Source: Candidatus Francisella endociliophora (lineage in GTDB: Bacteria; Pseudomonadota; Gammaproteobacteria; Francisellales; Francisellaceae). From it: a stretch of DNA of 64,000 nt. A program made the position numbers and the translations under genes. The stretch's first letter is position 1, and every line of letters starts with the position of its first letter. The stretch spans positions 1,178,001-1,242,000 of the forward strand of contig NZ_CP009574.1 of NCBI RefSeq assembly GCF_000764555.1. The letters are read 5' to 3'. The notes under the pieces are model-generated. The model ran no database searches, was not told the origin of the DNA, and saw only the letters and a program-made list of their open reading frames with translations. Shown here piece by piece: positions 61,066 to 64,000 of the stretch.

Positions 61066-62361
61066 TTAATCTCTATCTATATTCAAAGTTAAGAAATGTG
61101 CAGAACATGATATACATGGATCATAGTTACGAATAACCATCTCAGCATGTAGTCTTATATCATCTTCTGGCTTATCTAAACCGAAGTTTTCTAAAGCTAT
61201 ACGCAAATCAGCCTCTATACAAGGTAAATTTTGTGATGTAGGTGCAGAGATTCTGATTTTCTCAGCTAACCCTTTATCATTAACCTTGATATGGTCGATT
61301 TGGATACCACGAGGAGCTTCTACAGCACCCCAAGCATCAGCTGCTTTAATTGTATAATCTAGGCAAGGAGTATCTGTATATGAATAGTTTTCACATATTT
61401 TAAGAGCTCTTTCTATCGCCCAATACCCCTCAATAGCTCTAGCTACAACAGAATGGAACATGTTTTTACTTGGCCATTTAACACCAGTCGCATGAGCCAT
61501 CTCTTGGATATGCTTAGGTAGTTTGTCGAAGTTTAGGTTGATTCTTGGAAGAGGACCTAAAAGTATTGGCTCACCATCAACAGTTGTAGAGTGTAGAGCT
61601 GTAGATTGTGGAGCATGAAACTCTCTGAAATGATCATCATACTCACTAATATGGAATTTCTCACCATCACTAGTAATCACATCATCACCAAAGATAGGAT
61701 ATTCAGTAGGATGAGATAAACTAACCATCTTAAATGGAATTTCGGTCTCTGGGAATGATAGTGTAGATACCCACTCAACTACATCTTGAGCTTCTTTTAG
61801 AGCATCTTTTAGCTTAGGAATTAACGCATGAACTTCTTTAACCAAAGGAGCTTTGTAGAAACCACCAACTTTCATACCGTTAGGGTGAACAGATCTACCT
61901 CCTAAAAGCTTAAGAATATCATTACCTAAATGTTGTAGTTTAACACCTCTAACAACTTCTTTTGGAAAATCTTTTGCCATCTCAATAGCTGATCTATAAC
62001 CTAAGAAGTCAGGAGCTGCTAATAAATGTACATGTAAATAATGTGATTCAATCCATTCACCTAAAAACATCAATAGACGCATATCATCTATCCATTGAGT
62101 TCTAGTGATATCAAAAGCACTCTCATAAGCTCTTGAGAAGCCTGCTTGATATGCAAGAGGGCAAATACCACAAATACGTGCTACAGCATCGATAATTGCA
62201 TTTGGCTCTCTACCTTCAAGGAATTTTTCAAAATAACGAGGTGGCTCATAGATTCTTAGATCACACTTATCTATTTTGCCATCTTTAATTCTTAAATCTA
62301 AAGCACCTTCACCTTCAACACGGGCTAAAATAGGTACTTCTATAACTGTTTCTCTACTCAT
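61066..62361 (-). CDS. [NiFe] hydrogenase large (alpha) subunit, group 3b-like
   Basis: The 431-aa subunit holds the Ni-Fe active site. The N-terminal ligand pair is RICGICPLA (Cys64, Cys67) and the C-terminal pair DPCISCSAH (Cys416, Cys419, His422). Nine residues (FLTLNIDRD) follow His422 and should be removed by the maturation protease. The ISCS-x-H version, short length and gene partners match group 3b NAD(P)-linked bidirectional hydrogenases (sulfhydrogenases), which exchange electrons between H2 and NAD(P)H in the cytoplasm. Starts 2 bp after the small-subunit stop, with GGAG upstream. Confidence 0.92.
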   Translation of the reverse strand: MSRETVIEVPILARVEGEGALDLRIKDGKIDKCDLRIYEPPRYFEKFLEGREPNAIIDAVARICGICPLAYQAGFSRAYESAFDITRTQWIDDMRLLMFLGEWIESHYLHVHLLAAPDFLGYRSAIEMAKDFPKEVVRGVKLQHLGNDILKLLGGRSVHPNGMKVGGFYKAPLVKEVHALIPKLKDALKEAQDVVEWVSTLSFPETEIPFKMVSLSHPTEYPIFGDDVITSDGEKFHISEYDDHFREFHAPQSTALHSTTVDGEPILLGPLPRINLNFDKLPKHIQEMAHATGVKWPSKNMFHSVVARAIEGYWAIERALKICENYSYTDTPCLDYTIKAADAWGAVEAPRGIQIDHIKVNDKGLAEKIRISAPTSQNLPCIEADLRIALENFGLDKPEDDIRLHAEMVIRNYDPCISCSAHFLTLNIDRD

Positions 62362-62363
62362 AA

Positions 62364-63170
62364 CTATACTCCAGCCTTTTTAAATACATCATCTTGGCTA
62401 CTGATAAATCTATATTTATCATGAATTTGTTTATCTGATAATCCTAACTCTTTTAGCTTACGTGTCATTGCCCCTAGGTTGGCATATTTAGATGCTCCAA
62501 AGCAACCGTAACAACCACGTCCAAGTTTTGGACATATTGCACCACAACCATCTGCGATTACAGGACCTAAGCATGGCTCACCCTTAGCAACCATTACACA
62601 AGTAACACCAGCATGCTTACAAGTTGTACAAACAGGATCAACAACTTTCTCAGGTTCTACACCAAAGAGTAGTTGACGGATAGCTTTAAGTATTTGCTCA
62701 GTAGTTATTGGGCAACCAGAGATTTCAAAATCAACATTTACATACTCTTTGATAGCCTTAGCAGTTGGTAGATCTTCATCAATAATCACTTGAGTTTCTT
62801 GTGGATATACAGCTTTTTGCCATTCTAGAAGTTCAGCATCATTCGTGAAGTTTCTTAGAGCTTGGATACCACCAGTTACAGCACAGGCACCCATAGATAT
62901 TACATACTTTGCTTTTTCTCTAATTTTTTCTAAACGATGAATATCATGATGAGTATTTACACTACCTTCGATAAATGCGATATCTACTTCAGCAAATTCA
63001 TCAAGAGGACCAGCCTCTGCAAAATGGACAATATCAACCATCTCAGCAAGTGTAAGAAGTGATACAGCATCGTTAATTAGAGCTAATTGACAACCATCAC
63101 ATGAACTAAATTTATGCACGGCTATTTTAGGTCGAGGAGCTAAATTTTTTAATTTATCTTGAGCGGACAT
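62364..63170 (-). CDS. [NiFe] hydrogenase small (delta) subunit
   Basis: The 268-aa electron-transfer subunit has the proximal-cluster cysteines in FSSCDGCQLAL (Cys24, Cys27), GACAVTGG and SGCPIT. A cysteine-rich C-terminal part (PVCTTCKHAGVTC, GEPCLGPV, GCGAICPKLGRGCYGC) indicates three [4Fe-4S] clusters. There is no Tat signal, so the enzyme is cytoplasmic, as group 3b enzymes are. A strong AAAAGGAG site is 8-9 bases before the ATG. It is 2 bp after the gamma-subunit stop. Confidence 0.92.
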   Translation of the reverse strand: MSAQDKLKNLAPRPKIAVHKFSSCDGCQLALINDAVSLLTLAEMVDIVHFAEAGPLDEFAEVDIAFIEGSVNTHHDIHRLEKIREKAKYVISMGACAVTGGIQALRNFTNDAELLEWQKAVYPQETQVIIDEDLPTAKAIKEYVNVDFEISGCPITTEQILKAIRQLLFGVEPEKVVDPVCTTCKHAGVTCVMVAKGEPCLGPVIADGCGAICPKLGRGCYGCFGASKYANLGAMTRKLKELGLSDKQIHDKYRFISSQDDVFKKAGV

Positions 63171-63172
63171 AA

Positions 63173-64000
63173 TTATACTCCTTTTATTTCTAATAGTTTT
63201 TTAACAGCTGGATAAGCATATACAGCACCATCTTTACAGACAAATTCTTTGCCCATTTGGCAATGACCACAATGTCCGATAGCACACTTCATGCTTCTCT
63301 CTAAGCTGACAAAAATTTGCTCTTCTGGCACTCCAACTTTGGCAAACTCAATAGCAACATTTTTCATCATAATCTCAGGACCAACAGTCATAACTACTGT
63401 GTTTTTGTGATCAATATCAAGATCTGGAATTGCTGCAGTTACAAAACCATCATACCATTTCCATGGACCATGAGGCTCACCAGCGGTAGCTGCTAGAAGT
63501 ACCTGTGTATTTGGTTGGTTATTCCAGCGAGTGTATTTATCTTGATAGATAAGACCAGAAGTATCACGAATGCCTTGTACTACATAGACTTTACCAAAAG
63601 CATCTCTATCTTTTAGGATTTCTTCTGTTGCAGCAACTAAAGGAGCATTACCAAGACCACCAGTCATGATAACGACATCTTTACCTTTAGCTTGTTCTAC
63701 AGGCCAAGAGCTACCATAAGGGCCTCTTACACCGATAGTATCGCCAGTTTTTAGTTTGCCCATACCTTTGGTTACACGACCAACGATTTGGATTGTATGT
63801 TCAAATATCTCATCAGAGAAGTTTTTATCATTTACGATAGATATAGCAACTTCACCAACACCATATAGGTACAGCATATTAAACTGACCTGGGTGGAATT
63901 TATAATTTTTACGTAGCTCTTCATCTACAAAGCGTAAACGAAGTGTAAAAATATCATGATCATCTTGGATAAACTCAACTATCTCTGCTTCATGCGGTAA
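63173..64000 (-). CDS. Hydrogenase gamma (FAD/NAD(P)-binding diaphorase) subunit, 5' end beyond the window
   Basis: The frame is open to the right edge. The first codons in the window read LPHEAEIVEFIQDDHDIF and then FHPGQFNMLYLYG, so the ATG at 63877 is internal and the true start lies outside. It is a ferredoxin-NADP reductase-like subunit: PGQF for FAD binding, MTGGLGNAPLVAA for NAD(P), and C-terminal CAIGHCGHCQMG plus VC for a [2Fe-2S] cluster. It passes electrons between NAD(P)H and the hydrogenase module. An electron-transfer beta subunit is expected just upstream. Confidence 0.9.
   Translation of the reverse strand, partial: LPHEAEIVEFIQDDHDIFTLRLRFVDEELRKNYKFHPGQFNMLYLYGVGEVAISIVNDKNFSDEIFEHTIQIVGRVTKGMGKLKTGDTIGVRGPYGSSWPVEQAKGKDVVIMTGGLGNAPLVAATEEILKDRDAFGKVYVVQGIRDTSGLIYQDKYTRWNNQPNTQVLLAATAGEPHGPWKWYDGFVTAAIPDLDIDHKNTVVMTVGPEIMMKNVAIEFAKVGVPEEQIFVSLERSMKCAIGHCGHCQMGKEFVCKDGAVYAYPAVKKLLEIKGV

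Overview
The window is AT-rich (about one third G+C) and looks like the chromosome of a Francisella or close Francisellaceae relative. The grounds are recognition of the proteins: a histidine acid phosphatase of the Francisella type, TolC beside a Pcm-like protein, SOUL protein, DUF1415, Francisella-type TPMT, and a tmRNA tag ending in AAVAKAA. Gene order also fits: dnaA and dnaN diverge from rng, with a trp cluster just beyond. The replication origin lies at about 39.04-39.52 kb. Perfect DnaA boxes sit between divergent dnaA and rng. Most heavily expressed loci (rRNA operon, obgE, dnaA-dnaN on the left; rng, trp, ettA on the right) are transcribed away from it.

Layout, left to right. 0-6 kb: partial tolC, a Pcm-like protein, tRNA hydroxylation gene trhP, a Bcr/CflA-type MFS exporter and NhaD. 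5.7-9.6 kb: leftward operon obgE - KimA-like potassium transporter - SbmA/BacA-like permease without an ATPase. 9.7-12.3 kb: an aromatic amino acid permease and two small proteins. 12.6-17.7 kb: a complete leftward rRNA operon (16S - tRNA-Ile - tRNA-Ala - 23S - 5S) with a near-consensus promoter and an intrinsic terminator. 17.8-25 kb: SOUL lipoprotein, DUF1415, alpha/beta hydrolase, a hairpin-rich intergenic region, an orphan 284-aa protein, dihydroorotase, TPMT, histidine acid phosphatase and a 42-aa secreted peptide. 25-31.3 kb: carA-carB-HAD phosphatase-pyrB. With the nearby dihydroorotase this gives the first three steps of UMP synthesis. 31.4-34.5 kb: an HAAAP transporter and a second KimA-like transporter. 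34.65-35.07 kb: tmRNA. 35-39 kb: small membrane or lipoproteins, dnaN and dnaA.

Right of the origin: rng, tRNA-Thr and tRNA-Asp, then trpR-trpE-trpG-trpD, four unrelated co-directional genes (Ntn hydrolase, periplasmic MsrA, HD hydrolase, GyrI-like protein), fused trpCF, and pepN. At 52.3-53.2 kb an isolated TIR-domain gene is visibly richer in G+C than its neighbours and is probably an acquired defence gene. Then come ribokinase with a sugar permease, an MBL-fold lipase-like protein, small unknowns and ettA.

The right end (59.4-64 kb) holds a leftward cluster for an NAD(P)-linked group 3b-like [NiFe] hydrogenase: a diaphorase gamma subunit running off the window, small and large subunits, a NiCoT nickel permease and a maturation protease. 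MITE-like palindromes lie around the nickel permease. I would not have expected a hydrogenase in the intracellular Francisella species. The hydrogenase and the TIR gene are the most notable accessory content. I saw no complete IS element, prophage or CRISPR array.
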